A DNA stretch of 64,000 nucleotides from Planctomycetota bacterium (GCA_023954375.1 JAMLIC010000047.1:1-64000); one strand, 5' to 3'; positions 27,504 to 41,512 are shown, numbered from the stretch's first letter. Numbers and translations are program-made. The notes: generated from the letters alone by a model not told the origin.

Positions 27504-28097
27504 CTACGCGCGCGCGAAGCGGCGGATCGCCTCCGGGTAGGCCTCACGCTCGGCCTCGAACACGCGCGCGGCCAGCGTCGCCACGTCGTCTCCCGGGAGC
27601 ACGGGGACGCGCCGCTGGACGAGGATCGGCCCGCGGTCGTACTCGTCGTCGACCACGTGCACCGTGCACCCGGTCTCCGTCGCGCCGGCCGCCAGGACGG
27701 CGGCGTGGACGCGGTCGCCGTAGAAGCCCTTGCCGCCGAAGGCCGGGAGGAGCGCGGGGTGGATGTTGAGGATCCGCCCGCGCAGGTCCTCGGGGATCGG
27801 GCGCAGGAGGCACAGCCAGCCAGCCAGGACGACGAGGTCGACCCGCGCCTGGCGGCAGGCGGCGAACACGACCTCGCTGAACGGGGCGTCGCCGGCGGGC
27901 CCCTTGGGGAAGTCGCCCCGGCGCACGACGAGCCACGGGAGCCCGGCGCGGCGGGCCCGCTCGAGGCCGTAGGCGTCGGCCCGGCTGCCGACGACCAGGA
28001 CCGGGTCGATGTCGAGGTCGCCCCGGGCCTGCAGGTCGAGGAGGTTCTGCAGCGTCCGACCCGAGCCGGAGAGGAGCGCGGCGACGCGGAGCGGCAT
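27504..28097 (-). CDS. purN: Phosphoribosylglycinamide formyltransferase
   Basis: 197 residues. It transfers the formyl group from 10-formyl-THF to glycinamide ribonucleotide in purine synthesis. Visible features are the phosphate-binding LLSGSGRTLQNLL near the N-terminus and the catalytic Asn111 and His113 in ILNIHPALLPAF. The conserved Asp151 lies in HVVDDEYDRGPIL, equivalent to the E. coli DEL motif. Length matches GART transformylase 1 (about 200 aa). ATG 28097 is the natural start. It is divergent from the FHA-kinase gene at 28193 and is probably first in an operon with the RNase-like gene. Confidence 0.95.
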   Translation of the reverse strand: MPLRVAALLSGSGRTLQNLLDLQARGDLDIDPVLVVGSRADAYGLERARRAGLPWLVVRRGDFPKGPAGDAPFSEVVFAACRQARVDLVVLAGWLCLLRPIPEDLRGRILNIHPALLPAFGGKGFYGDRVHAAVLAAGATETGCTVHVVDDEYDRGPILVQRRVPVLPGDDVATLAARVFEAEREAYPEAIRRFARA

Positions 28098-28192
28098 GGG
28101 TCCGTCTTCGCCGGGGCCCGCCGGCGCGTCAAGGCGGGCGGTCGGCGCGGCCCGGTGGCATCCTGTCCCGCGGGCCGGGCCCGGGGGACGTG

Positions 28193-29377
28193 ATGGAGGC
28201 GCAGCTGCAGGTCGAGGAAGGGGCCTCGATCGGCGCCGTGCTCGTCGTCGAGCCTGGCCAGACGAAGGTGCTCGGCCGGGGGCCGGGCGCCGACCTGCGC
28301 CTGGACGACCCGAGCCTGGCCGCGCGCCACGCCGCCGTGCGCCTCCTCGAGGGGGGGCTGCAGGTCGTCGACCTCGGGGCGCCAGGCGGGACGCGCCTCA
28401 ACGAGGCGCCGCTGCCGGCGAGGTCGCCCGCGCCGGCCGAGTCGGGCGACCTGCTGCGCCTCGGCGAGCACGCCGTGCGGGTGACCGTCCTGGGCGCCCC
28501 GCCGCGGCGCCGGCGCGCCGAGCCGTTCCCCGCGGCGGAGTTCGCCCACGTGCGGCGCCTCGGGGCGGGCGCGACCGGCAAGGTCTACCGGGCGCGCTGG
28601 CTGCCGCGCGGGTTGGACGTGGCGCTCAAGCTCCTCCGCGAGGAGTACGGCCCGGAGAGCGTCGAGCACGCCCGCTTCCTCCGCGAGTGCGCCACGGTCT
28701 CCCGCCTGCGCTGCCCGTACGTCGTGGCCGTGTACGACGTCCGGCGCGCCGACGGGCACGTGTTCACGATCATGGAGCTCGTCGAGGGGGCGGCGCTCGA
28801 CGCGCTCCTCGCCGGGGGCGCGCTCGAGGTGCCCGCCGCCCTGCGCGTCGCGGCGGACGTGGCGGCCGCCCTCGAGGTCGCCGCCCGCCACGGGGTGGTC
28901 CACCGCGACGTCAAGCCGGCCAACGTGCTCCTCGACCGCCGCGCCGGGCTGAGCAAGCTGTGCGACTTCGGCCTGGCCAAGGACCTGGAGGCCAGGCTGC
29001 GCACGCTCACCGCCCAGGGGGTGGGGCTGGGCACGCTGGCCTACCTCCCGCCCGAGCAGGTCGCGGCCGCCCGCGGTGTGGGCCCGGCGGCCGACGTCTA
29101 CTCGCTCGGGGCGACGCTCTTCCACGCCCTCGCCGGCCGCCCGCCGTGGGACGTGACCTCGGAGGAGGACCTGGCGGCCATCCTGGAGCGGCGCCCGCCG
29201 CCGCTGCGGGCGCTGCGGCCGGACGCCCCGCCCGAGGTGGAGGCCCTCGTTTCGGCCATGCTGGGCCGGGCCCCGGCGGAGCGGCCGACGGCGGCGGCCG
29301 CAGGCGCGGCCCTGCGCGCCTGCCTGGCCGCGCGCTTCCCCGGCTGGGACCCGCGGGCGCTCTTCGCCAGGCCGTGA
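28193..29377 (+). CDS. FHA domain-Ser/Thr protein kinase fusion
   Basis: 394 residues. An N-terminal FHA domain (about 12-100) keeps the phosphothreonine-binding pattern VLGRGPGADLRLDDP, SLAARHAAV, GGTRLN. The kinase domain follows at 116-390: GAGATG loop, Lys146, HRDVKPAN with Asp239, CDFG at 257-260, PPEQ, and a DVYSLG segment. There is no membrane helix, so this is a soluble kinase that may bind its own or another kinase's phosphosites. ATG 28193 follows GGGGG by five bases, and the GTG three bases earlier is an alternative. It is convergent with the membrane kinase gene. Confidence 0.92.
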   Translation: MEAQLQVEEGASIGAVLVVEPGQTKVLGRGPGADLRLDDPSLAARHAAVRLLEGGLQVVDLGAPGGTRLNEAPLPARSPAPAESGDLLRLGEHAVRVTVLGAPPRRRRAEPFPAAEFAHVRRLGAGATGKVYRARWLPRGLDVALKLLREEYGPESVEHARFLRECATVSRLRCPYVVAVYDVRRADGHVFTIMELVEGAALDALLAGGALEVPAALRVAADVAAALEVAARHGVVHRDVKPANVLLDRRAGLSKLCDFGLAKDLEARLRTLTAQGVGLGTLAYLPPEQVAAARGVGPAADVYSLGATLFHALAGRPPWDVTSEEDLAAILERRPPPLRALRPDAPPEVEALVSAMLGRAPAERPTAAAAGAALRACLAARFPGWDPRALFARP

Positions 29378-29391
29378 CGCGCCCGTCCCGA

Positions 29392-31561
29392 TCAGCGCGG
29401 GCCGGACCTCCGCTCGCGCAGGCGCTCGGCCGCCGCACCGCTCAGGAGCCCGTCGGCGAGGGCCGCGGCCAGGCGCTCCTCGGCCTCGGCCACCTGGCCG
29501 GCGTCGAAGAGCAGCTCCACGAGCGCCTCGGACGCCGCCGCGAGCTGCTCGGCATCGCGCACGTCGGCCCGCGCCAGCTCCTCGACCGCGCGGCGCGCCC
29601 ACGGGAGGGCGCGGGCCGGCGAGGCGCGCAGCAGGCGCGCTGCCTGGCGCGCGACCCGCCAGCCCTCGGGGCCGCACGCGCCGGCGAGCTCCTCGGCGCG
29701 GGCCTCGAGGTTCCCGGGGTCGAGGCTCGCCTCGAGGCGGAGCTCCTGCGCCGCCGCGACGGCCGCGGCGGCGGGGGGCAGGTCGGGTCGCGTCGCCCGC
29801 AGCCGCTCGGCCGCCCGCGCCGCGCGCGCGGCGCGCGTCGCCTCGGGGTCGCCGCGCGCCAGCGCCGCCTCCCCCAGGGCGGCGAGCAGGCGGGCGAAGG
29901 GGGCGGTCCGGTCGGCCGCCAGCGCCCGCTCGAGGCTCCCGGCGGCGGCCAGGCGCAGCAGGTCCTGCTCCGCCACCCGCCCCGGGTCGACGACCCCCGC
30001 CTCGCACCCCAGCACCACGAGCAGCGCCGCCTCGTCGAGCCGCCCTGCCGCGAGGTCCTCACGGGCGAGGCGCGCCGCCTCGAGCTCCAGCCCCGGTGGG
30101 GTGGGCACGTGGGGGTCGAGCCGGCGCGCGCGGGCGCACAGCGCCGCGGCGGCGCGGACGCCGGCGTCGCCCCCGGCCAGCCGCTCGACGGCCAGCGCCG
30201 CGAGCGGACCTGCGGCCCCCCGCGGCAGGGCGGCCCCGGGCCACGCCGCGGCGAGCGTGTCGAGCCGCGCCACGAGGTCGGCGTCGACCTCGCCCGGCTG
30301 CCAGCCGCTCAGCGCCGCGTCGGCCGCGGCGGCCAGCCCGGCGGCGGCCGCCTCCTCGTCGTGCGCGCGCGCCCGGCGCAGCGCCTCGACCGCGACGGCG
30401 ATGTCCCCGGCCCGCGCCAGCTCGACCGCCCGCGCCGCCGACCCTCCCCTCCAGGCGGCGGCGCGGCCTGCGCCGCCTCGCCCCGCGGCGCCGGCGCCCC
30501 CGTCAGGAGCGCGGCGGCGAGCGTCGGGTCGCCGGCGGCCAGCGCGGCGCCGGCGCGGGCCTCGAGGTCGTCGGCCGCCGGCGCGGTCGGCGAGGCGCGG
30601 CGGCCGGCTCGCCCGAGAGGGCCCACAGCGCCAGCGGGGCGGCGGCGACCCCCAGGAGCGCCGCGGCGCCGGCGAGGCGCGCCGCCAGGCGGCGGGCCAG
30701 CGCCCGCGCCTGCGACGCCACGCGCTCGGCCGACGCGGTGCGCTCGTCGCGCAGGAACCGGTCGAGCTCGTCGCGCATCGCCGCGGCGCCCGCGTGGCGC
30801 TCGTCGGGGGACCGGGCCAGGGCGACCTGGACGATCGCGTCGAGGTCGGGCGGCACGTCCGGCCGCAGCCGGGTCAGCGGCGGCGGGACGTCGTGCAGGA
30901 TGCGCGCCAGGAGCTCGATCGGGGCGCCCTCGAACGGGGGCCGCCCCGAGAGGAGCTCGTAGAGGACGACGCCGAGGGCGTAGACGTCGGCGCGCCCGTC
31001 GACCGGCGCGCCGCGCGAGCGGACCTGCTCGGGGGCCATGTACGCCAGGGTGCCCACCAGCGCGCCCGTGCGCGTGAGCGTCTCGGCGTCGGCGTCGCGC
31101 GCGATGCCGAAGTCGATCAGCACCGGCGCGCCGTCGGGGCGCACGATGACGTTCTCCGGCTTCAGGTCGCGGTGCACCACCCCGAGCGCGTGGACGTCGG
31201 CGAGGGCGTCGGCCAGCCCGCGCGCCAGCTCGGCGGCCTGCCGGGGCGCGAGCGGGCCGCGCGCGGCCACGTCGCGCAGGCGCTCGCCCGCGACCAGCTC
31301 CTCGAGGATGAACGGGCCCTGGGGCAGGTCCCCCAGGCGGTGGACGCGAACGACGCCCGGGTGCTGGAGGCGGGCGAGGACGTGGGCCTCGCGCCGGAAG
31401 CGCTCGAGCGCGGTCGGGTCGGCGCGCCCCTCGATGAGCTTGAGCGCCACGCGCCGCCCGAGCTGCGGGTCGACGACCTCGTAGACCGAGCCCATCCCGC
31501 CGCGGCCCAGGTGCCGCACGACGCGGAACGGTCCCAGGCGCTCGGGCGCGGGCGCGGCCAC
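29392..31561 (-). CDS. Membrane Ser/Thr kinase with helical C-terminal region, two frameshifts
   Basis: The kinase domain begins at GTG 31561: GRGGMG loop, Lys41, HRDLKPEN with Asp132, DFG 150-152, APEQ. A transmembrane stretch AAALLGVAAAPLALWAL follows. Just after it the frame changes near 30600 and again near 30448. Each looks like one missing base, and Ala-rich helical, TPR-like sequence then continues in frame to TGA 29392 (AERLRERRSGPR). The intact product would be about 720 residues. Because both sides stay coherent, indel errors are more likely than decay. GTG 31561 is one base after the stop of the giant protein gene, so the two are co-transcribed. Confidence 0.8.
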
Positions 31562-31562
31562 G

Positions 31563-34500
31563 TCAGCAGTACTCGTAGCCGAGCCACTTCGCCCGCGTCT
31601 CGTAGTCGTTCGGCCCGAAGATGAGGTCGCCCAGCTCCCAGACCTGCGCGGCCGTGGCGAACACCTTGCCCAGGGCGATCAGGACGACGCCCACCGGCGC
31701 GCCGGCGACGCACGCGCACAGGCCATAGCCGACCGCCTGCGAGCCGTGCCCCAGGCCCTCCATGCTCCTGCGCAGCACCTTGCCGTTGAAGGGGACGCCG
31801 CCGACCTGCATGAACCCGTGGGACTCCCAGGCGGGGCAGGTGCCCAGCTCGTCGGCGGCCTCCATCGCGTCGCTCAGCGCCAGCTCGAAGCTCACGGCCG
31901 AGACGAGGAAGCCGACGACGTTCCCCACCGCCTGACCGGCCCGCTTCCCCGCCTCCTGCGAGCCCTTGCTGGCCGTCGCCTCGGCGGCCTTCCTGGAGGC
32001 GTGCCGGGTGACGAACTCCTCGATCTTCTTCTGCCCCCCGGCATCCATCATGAACTCGACGAACGACAGGCCGGACCGGGCCGTCACGAGCGCTCGCTCG
32101 TTCGCCGACACCCCGTCGTCCGCCCAGGCGCGGTAGCAGTCCAGCGCGGCGAGCAGGGTCGACACGGTGGAGATGCACAGGCCGACGTCCTGGACGATCG
32201 GCCGGTCCTTGACGTGGTCCCGGAGGCGCTCGAGGTCCGCCAGGGCCTCGCCGGCGGCCCGGCGCATGCCCTCCCACACGGTCGGGTCGAACCGCCCGAG
32301 GGCGACGCCGAGGAGCGCGCTGCCGACGACGGTGAGGCGGGCGGTCGCGAGCAACAGGTCCGGGGCGGTGGCGACGACCTCCCAGCCGTCCCTGGCCTGC
32401 CGGAACAGGCCCAGCAGCGTGGACGGCTTCAGCGCGGGCGGCGCCGCGATCGCCGCGGGGCCGCGGGCGATCAGCACGAAGGCCGGGTGCCGTCGGCCGT
32501 CCTCGCGGGCCAGGTCGTGGCCGACCTCGCTCCGCAGGGCGCACCAGCTGGTCAGCGGCGGGCAGGGGCCGGCGGGGACGCCCTCGGCGGCGAACAGGCC
32601 CAGGAGCATCGCCCGCTGCCCCTCGTAGCGCTGGATCGCCTCGAGCAGGTCGGCCAGGCGCTCGACCCCTTCGGCCTCGAGGTCGAGGAGGGACAGCTGC
32701 ACCTCCCGGTCGCCGAGGAGGTCGGCCAGGGCCTCGACGATGGCGGCGCCCTGCACCATGAACACGGCGCAGGCGCTCCGCGAGACCTCGCCCTGATGCT
32801 CGAACTTCTTGCGCCCCCTGGCCGTCAGGCGCACCTTGCCCAGCTGCACCCCCCGGGCCACGAAGTGGTGCGAGACGTGGTGGACGGAGGCCAGGATGCG
32901 CCCGACCAGCTCGATCCCGGCGCAGTCCCACAGGTCGTGCAGCAGGAGCAGCTGCCTGGCGCGCAGCTCCGCGGCGGCCGCCCGGCACTCGTCCGTCCCG
33001 ACCCTGGTCAGGAGCGAGATGTGGCGGCCGCAGCGCGCCTCCGCGCTCGCGTGGCGCGCGAGCGTCCGCGCGGTGAGCAGGGCCGCGGGGTCGCAGGAGG
33101 CGTCCTGCGGGAGCAGGTGGCGCCGCCGCGGGTCGTCGTCGGCGCTCCAGCGCTCCGTCGGAGGCGCGAGCTCACGGTCGAACAGCGCGCGGGTCCGCTG
33201 GACGAGCCGGGCGATGCGGGGGTCGTCCGGCGGCAGCGCCGCGTAGTGCGCGCCGACGGCCTCCCGCGCCAGCCGGCCGAGCCCCCGGCCGACGACGCGC
33301 GCGTCGATGGCCACCGCCTCGAGGGCCGTCGCCGCGGCGCCCTGCCGGGCCCGCTCCTCGGGCCCACCGCGCAGGAGGAGGTTCGTGAGCGTCATGGCGA
33401 CGAGCTGCCGCAGCGACTCGCCCCTCGCCCCGCCGCGCGCCTTCGCCTCGGCGCGCATGGCGTCGGCGAGCGCGCGCGGCAGGTCGCCGTCGGCGGGCGA
33501 GGCGGCCAGGACGGCGCCCGCCACGTCCATGAGCGCCGGGCGACGGGGCGCGTAGGGGAAGGCGGCCCCGGCGCCCTCGGCGGGCTCGGCGGCGAGCGAC
33601 AGCAGCGCGCGCAGGGCCTCGCGCGCGGCCTGCTGCGCGTCGCGGTCGCCCGCGGGCCAGGCGGAGAGGCCCGCGACGAGGCGCGCGCGCCGCGCAGCGC
33701 CGCGGTCGGCGTCGACCAGCGCCGCCTCGATCGCGTCCCCCGAGACGCGGGGGAGCTGCTCCAGGAGGCGCCCCGGCGACACGGCGCCCTCCTCGTCGAG
33801 CAGCTGGTGTAGCTGCTCGACATCCTCATCGAGGTGCGCGTTCGCGGCGAACCGCGTGGCCAGCGCGTCCAGGCGCTCGGCCACAGCACCTCCTGCGGCG
33901 GCGTGGGCGCGGCGCAGCGCCGCGTAGGCGGCCGAGGCGTCGGCGGTCTTGCGCGCCTCGACGGCCTCGTTGTCGAGGAGGCGCGCGACCTCCTGCAGGA
34001 CCTCCGGATCGTCGGTCGGCGCCAGGGGCGCCACCGCCTCGAGCACGAAGGCGCTGGCGGGGGCGAGGTCGGAGAGGAGGCCCGCGCACAGCTTGCGGTC
34101 CTCGGCGGTCGGGCCGTCCCGGCGGCGCGCGCGCAGCAGCTCCCCCAGCGTCGGGAGCGCCCGCTGCCGGGCCACGTGCACCAGGAGGCAGAGGGTGATC
34201 CAGATCGACTGGTCGAGCGCGTCCGGCCGCGGCGCGTCCGGGGCCGGTCGGTAGCGGAAGTCGCGCTCGCGCAGCCCCTCGCGCGCCGCGTAGTAGGCGG
34301 CGACCCGCTCGCCGAGGGCGCGCTCGAGGTCGGCGCGGCGCGCGCCGTCCACGAGCCACCAGGCGAGCGAGGCGGGCCCCGCGGCCTCCACCGTGGCCCG
34401 GTCCACGGGCAGCGCGGCGTACGGGTCCTCGAGGGCGCGCTCGCGCACGTCGCAGGCCGGGGCGCGCCCCGGCGCGTCGGCCACCTGGCGCACCAGGGCG

Positions 34501-36848
34501 GGCGCCAGCCGGCCGGCCGCCCAGTCGTGCAGCTCCGGATCGGCCTGTCGCAGCGCGAAGAGGACCAGCGCCTCCTCGCCCACCTGCGGCGGGACGCCCA
34601 TGCGCTTCACGTAGCGCAGGGCCAGCGCCTGCATCTCGTACCGCCCCGACTCGCCGCCCGGCGAGGCGAAGGGGGCGCGGAGCAGGCCGACGAGGCTCGC
34701 CCGCACCTGCCCCAGCGCCAGCGTCCTGGGCGGCGAGAGATGGCGCCGCCCCGGGACGGTGAAGTGCGGGTCGTGCTCGAGCTCGGCCGCCGGGCCGTCG
34801 AGCGAGTGGAAGGGGACGGACGTGCTGTTCTTCCTCCCGGCGGCGGTCGTGGTGCCGGCGAGGAGGTTGTTGAGGAGCGTGTCCGCCACGACCCCGCGCA
34901 CGCGCGCGTCCGGGCGACCGTCGACGCCGACGGCCGCCCGGCCGGCCACGAACGTGGCCAGGGTCCGGGGCGAGCGGGCGAAGCCGAGCACCAGGTAGCC
35001 CACGAAGCGGTCGTCGGGGTGCGGCGAGCGCGCCAGCGCCGAGGCGTGCCGGTCGACGGCGAGCCGGTAATGCGCGGCCAGGTCCGCCGACCAGGCGGCC
35101 TTCCAGTCCGGGGTCAGGGCGCGCAGCGTCTCCAGGTCGCCCGCCCAGCCGGGGGGCTTCCCGTCGCGCGGGTGGTAGGTGCTCTTGCCGTCGGCCAGGC
35201 GGAAGCGCCCCAGGGCGGCGTGCAGGAGGCGCCGGGCGTACAGGTCCGCCAGCCACACGCCCACGCGCCTGCGCAGGAGCCCGTGCACGGCGGCGACCGG
35301 CTTCGACGGCAGCGGCGCGTACCAGTCGTCGCCGGGCCGCGCGTCGCCGAACAGCGTCCGGGGCGGCAGCACGCCCTCCAGGGCGAGGAGGAACGCCGGC
35401 GCGGCGTCCCGGGCCCGGTGGTCCGCGAAGAAGGCCGCGACGTGCGCGCGCAGCGCCGCCGGCGTGGTCACGGCGGGGGGGGGCGCCGCGGCGGAGGGGA
35501 ACAGGCGCGCGATCGCCTCGACCTGGCCCGCGGGCGAGCCGGCCAGGAGCGAGCGCTGGCACCGGTCCAGCAGCGCCCGCAGGGCCAGCTCGGCGCCCTG
35601 CGAGGAGACCACACGCCGCGTGCTCGTGGCCACGCCGTTCCACACCCCGCGCCCCACCTCGCCCGTGAACCGGCTGGCGAAGGCGCGCGCCAGGCAGGCA
35701 GAGACGCAGCGGCGGACCGCCGGGTCGGGGGCGTGCTCGAAGGGGAGCTCCCCCAGGAGCGTGAGCGCCAGGTCGCGGTCGTTGAGCAGCCCGTCCGCGC
35801 CGCCGAAGCAGGCGCCCCGCTCGAGCATGACCCTCTGCAGGTCCAGCTGCGCCTCGGCCACCTTGCGCGCCGCGGCATCGACCGGCGGGTCAAGCGGGGT
35901 GGCCTTGACGATCTCCTGCACGTCGACGAAGCCCGTCACCCGCTGGAGCAACGCCGGGGTCAGCGTCCAGCGGGCGGGGTCTTCTCCCTCCGCCGGCAGT
36001 CCGGCGAGCAGCCTGGGCAGGACGACCACGCCCCCGGCGGCCGCCAGCGCCCCGGACGGGAGGGCCAGGAGCGCGCGCAGGACCCGCAGCTGCATCCAGG
36101 GGGCATGGTTGGCCGGCTGCCGGCGCGCGCGCTCCAGGTCGTGCGCGCCGTCCTCGTACTCGGCGAACTCCTCGGGTCGGTCGTAGTAGTCGAACCCGGC
36201 CGTCAGCGCCGAGACCCAGGCGGCCGCGGCGTCGCCCGCGGGGGGGACGAGCCGCGTCGCGAGCGCCAGGACGGCCTCGAGCGCCCGGATGAGGTCCGCC
36301 TGGAACACCGGCCAGTCGGCGCGCAGATGCGTGACGTTCAGGTCCCCCTGCGCGCCGCCCTGGCGGCGCGCCAGCCAGCGCATCCAGCCGGCGAGCCCAC
36401 CGGCGCGCGTGGGGTCCAGCCGCCGCACCACGGGCGCGGGCCGCAGGCGGGCCTCGACGGCCTGCGCGACGTCCGCGCCGACGGGCCCGAGCGTGAGCTC
36501 GGCGTCGGGGTGCGCCGCGCACGCGGTCGCGTCCTCGTCGGAGAGGAAGCGGGCGCACGCCGGGCACCAGCCGCGGGCCGTCGCGGCGGCGTCGAGCGTC
36601 TCCAGGCGCGCGAGCAGCTCGCGCGCGGCGGCCGTCAGCTCGGGGGCCGAGCCCGTCCTGCCGGTCTGCACGTCGTCGCGGTTGGGGCGGCGCTCGAGCC
36701 CCCCCTCGAGCGCGGACCTCAGCCGCTCGACCTGGTCGTGCAGCGCCTCGACCGCGCTCACCAGGCGCGGCCGGTCGGCGTGCGTCTCCAGCTCGAGCGC
36801 CACGGCGAGGCGCTCGGCGCGGGACCTCTCGGCGACGGCGAGGTTCAT
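31563..36848 (-). CDS. Giant 1761-residue orphan protein with Cys motif and hydrophobic C-terminal segments
   Basis: No known family was recognised. The N-terminus is coiled helix (LVSAVEALHDQVERLRSALE), followed by a metal-ribbon-like CPACARF with later ACAAHPD. About 1200 residues of Ala/Leu/Arg-rich helical sequence follow. The last 350 residues contain hydrophobic or glycine-zipper-like stretches: PIVQDVGLCISTVSTLLAAL, GKRAGQAVGNVVGFLVSAV, LCACVAGAPVGVVLIALG. It ends in GYEYC. ATG 36848 is in an ATGA overlap with the upstream small gene, and the stop lies one base before the kinase GTG. The soluble body with a membrane-active tail, plus the upstream spike-like protein, suggests a contact-dependent effector or envelope-associated machine. 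That is inference only. Confidence 0.8.
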   Translation of the reverse strand: MNLAVAERSRAERLAVALELETHADRPRLVSAVEALHDQVERLRSALEGGLERRPNRDDVQTGRTGSAPELTAAARELLARLETLDAAATARGWCPACARFLSDEDATACAAHPDAELTLGPVGADVAQAVEARLRPAPVVRRLDPTRAGGLAGWMRWLARRQGGAQGDLNVTHLRADWPVFQADLIRALEAVLALATRLVPPAGDAAAAWVSALTAGFDYYDRPEEFAEYEDGAHDLERARRQPANHAPWMQLRVLRALLALPSGALAAAGGVVVLPRLLAGLPAEGEDPARWTLTPALLQRVTGFVDVQEIVKATPLDPPVDAAARKVAEAQLDLQRVMLERGACFGGADGLLNDRDLALTLLGELPFEHAPDPAVRRCVSACLARAFASRFTGEVGRGVWNGVATSTRRVVSSQGAELALRALLDRCQRSLLAGSPAGQVEAIARLFPSAAAPPPAVTTPAALRAHVAAFFADHRARDAAPAFLLALEGVLPPRTLFGDARPGDDWYAPLPSKPVAAVHGLLRRRVGVWLADLYARRLLHAALGRFRLADGKSTYHPRDGKPPGWAGDLETLRALTPDWKAAWSADLAAHYRLAVDRHASALARSPHPDDRFVGYLVLGFARSPRTLATFVAGRAAVGVDGRPDARVRGVVADTLLNNLLAGTTTAAGRKNSTSVPFHSLDGPAAELEHDPHFTVPGRRHLSPPRTLALGQVRASLVGLLRAPFASPGGESGRYEMQALALRYVKRMGVPPQVGEEALVLFALRQADPELHDWAAGRLAPALVRQVADAPGRAPACDVRERALEDPYAALPVDRATVEAAGPASLAWWLVDGARRADLERALGERVAAYYAAREGLRERDFRYRPAPDAPRPDALDQSIWITLCLLVHVARQRALPTLGELLRARRRDGPTAEDRKLCAGLLSDLAPASAFVLEAVAPLAPTDDPEVLQEVARLLDNEAVEARKTADASAAYAALRRAHAAAGGAVAERLDALATRFAANAHLDEDVEQLHQLLDEEGAVSPGRLLEQLPRVSGDAIEAALVDADRGAARRARLVAGLSAWPAGDRDAQQAAREALRALLSLAAEPAEGAGAAFPYAPRRPALMDVAGAVLAASPADGDLPRALADAMRAEAKARGGARGESLRQLVAMTLTNLLLRGGPEERARQGAAATALEAVAIDARVVGRGLGRLAREAVGAHYAALPPDDPRIARLVQRTRALFDRELAPPTERWSADDDPRRRHLLPQDASCDPAALLTARTLARHASAEARCGRHISLLTRVGTDECRAAAAELRARQLLLLHDLWDCAGIELVGRILASVHHVSHHFVARGVQLGKVRLTARGRKKFEHQGEVSRSACAVFMVQGAAIVEALADLLGDREVQLSLLDLEAEGVERLADLLEAIQRYEGQRAMLLGLFAAEGVPAGPCPPLTSWCALRSEVGHDLAREDGRRHPAFVLIARGPAAIAAPPALKPSTLLGLFRQARDGWEVVATAPDLLLATARLTVVGSALLGVALGRFDPTVWEGMRRAAGEALADLERLRDHVKDRPIVQDVGLCISTVSTLLAALDCYRAWADDGVSANERALVTARSGLSFVEFMMDAGGQKKIEEFVTRHASRKAAEATASKGSQEAGKRAGQAVGNVVGFLVSAVSFELALSDAMEAADELGTCPAWESHGFMQVGGVPFNGKVLRRSMEGLGHGSQAVGYGLCACVAGAPVGVVLIALGKVFATAAQVWELGDLIFGPNDYETRAKWLGYEYC

Positions 36849-37537
36849 GGGTCGGCCTCGTAGCTCCAGGGGTCCACGGCGGGCGGCGACGCCACGGGCG
36901 GGGGCGGCGGCTCGACGTGGACCACGAAGGGCCCCAGGATCGCGTCGTCCAGCAGGAGGCGCCCCTGGCCGTCGAGGGCCCCCTCGCGGGTGCTGCCGTC
37001 GGCCAGCGTGATCGAGAAGGCCGCGCCCGCCAGCGGGGCCCCGTCGGGCCCGACGTAGGCCTCGTCGATCGCCGCGGCCAGGCGCAGCAGCCGCTCGGGC
37101 TCGTGGCCCGAGCGCACGTGCGCGCCGACCCCCGTCACCTCGAAGAAGTACTCCGGCCCGCTCCAGGCCTCGCCGAGCAGCTCGTAGCGCGCGCCCCAGT
37201 CGTCGTCGTCGTCCACCCAGCGCGCGATCCACGCCGCCTCGACCCGCCCGCCGCGCGCCTCGGCCGGGAGCTCGTCGACGAGGTCGTGCGCCCCCTCGAC
37301 GTCGTGCTCCCACACGCGCACGACGACCGGCCCGTCCGCCGGTAGGCCCTCGGCGAGCGCCCGCACCGCCTCCCCCGCCCGCGCCGACGTCCGCTCCCAG
37401 CGCGCGGCCGCCCGGCGGCCGATGCGCAGCGTGCGGGTCCGGTCGACCTGCACCGTCCACCGCGCCTTCTCCACGCCGCAGCGGGGACAAGGCTCGTCAT
37501 CCAGGATGAACTCGACGTCGCAGTGGTCCCAGGGCAC
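36845..37537 (-). CDS. Small protein with Cys motif and C-terminal beta-sandwich
   Basis: About 230 residues. It begins WDHCDVEF, then CPRCGVEKARWTVQ, a probable metal-binding or Ig-like start. Acidic WVDDDDDWGARYEL and PEYFFEVTGVGAHVRSG follow. The final domain is carboxypeptidase-regulatory-like (AYVGPDGAPLAGAAFSITLADG, DGQGRLLL) with a Pro tail. I recall this order (acidic stretch, EYFFEV, RSG, then DGxPxxGxxYxxxLxDG) from proteins next to type VI or contractile-injection spike genes, but could not verify it. GTG 37537 has GGAGGGG very close, so the start is uncertain. The stop overlaps the giant gene ATG. Confidence 0.7.
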   Translation of the reverse strand: MPWDHCDVEFILDDEPCPRCGVEKARWTVQVDRTRTLRIGRRAAARWERTSARAGEAVRALAEGLPADGPVVVRVWEHDVEGAHDLVDELPAEARGGRVEAAWIARWVDDDDDWGARYELLGEAWSGPEYFFEVTGVGAHVRSGHEPERLLRLAAAIDEAYVGPDGAPLAGAAFSITLADGSTREGALDGQGRLLLDDAILGPFVVHVEPPPPPVASPPAVDPWSYEADP

Positions 37538-37765
37538 GTCCCCTCCGGCCTCTTCGGAGCGTAACGGCCAGGGCCGCCTGGGCGCCAGCCGACGCCCTCG
37601 GCGGCGGGGACAGGAACTTCCCCGCGCCGACCGGGGGGGGCGCCGCGGCGCACGTCGCCTCCCGGCGCCGGTGGCCCTGGCCGGGGGCGCCGCGCCATGC
37701 GACTTTTTACGTTTCAACGGCTTGAGCCTCTCGGGGCCGCCCCTAGGATGGGTCGACCACGCGAC
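37538..37765. promoter_or_regulatory. Divergent intergenic region upstream of ileS
   Basis: A 228-base spacer between two divergent operons, so it should contain a promoter for each. It holds one of the few A/T-rich spots in the window, CGACTTTTTACGTTTCAACG at 37699-37718, a plausible ileS-side promoter element. No T-box features (specifier loop, UGGN) were recognised. Confidence 0.35.

Positions 37766-41508
<3,743 letters not shown>

Positions 41509-41512
<4 letters not shown>

Noticed and set aside
25412..30007. A 1531-codon open frame on the minus strand
   Set aside because: It runs through purN, the RNase-like gene and the FHA kinase in wrong frames. Only its last 198 codons (the secreted protein) show signal peptide and codon logic; the rest is a high-GC shadow.
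37538..37765. T-box riboswitch upstream of ileS
   Set aside because: No specifier loop, AG bulge or UGGN antiterminator bulge could be found.
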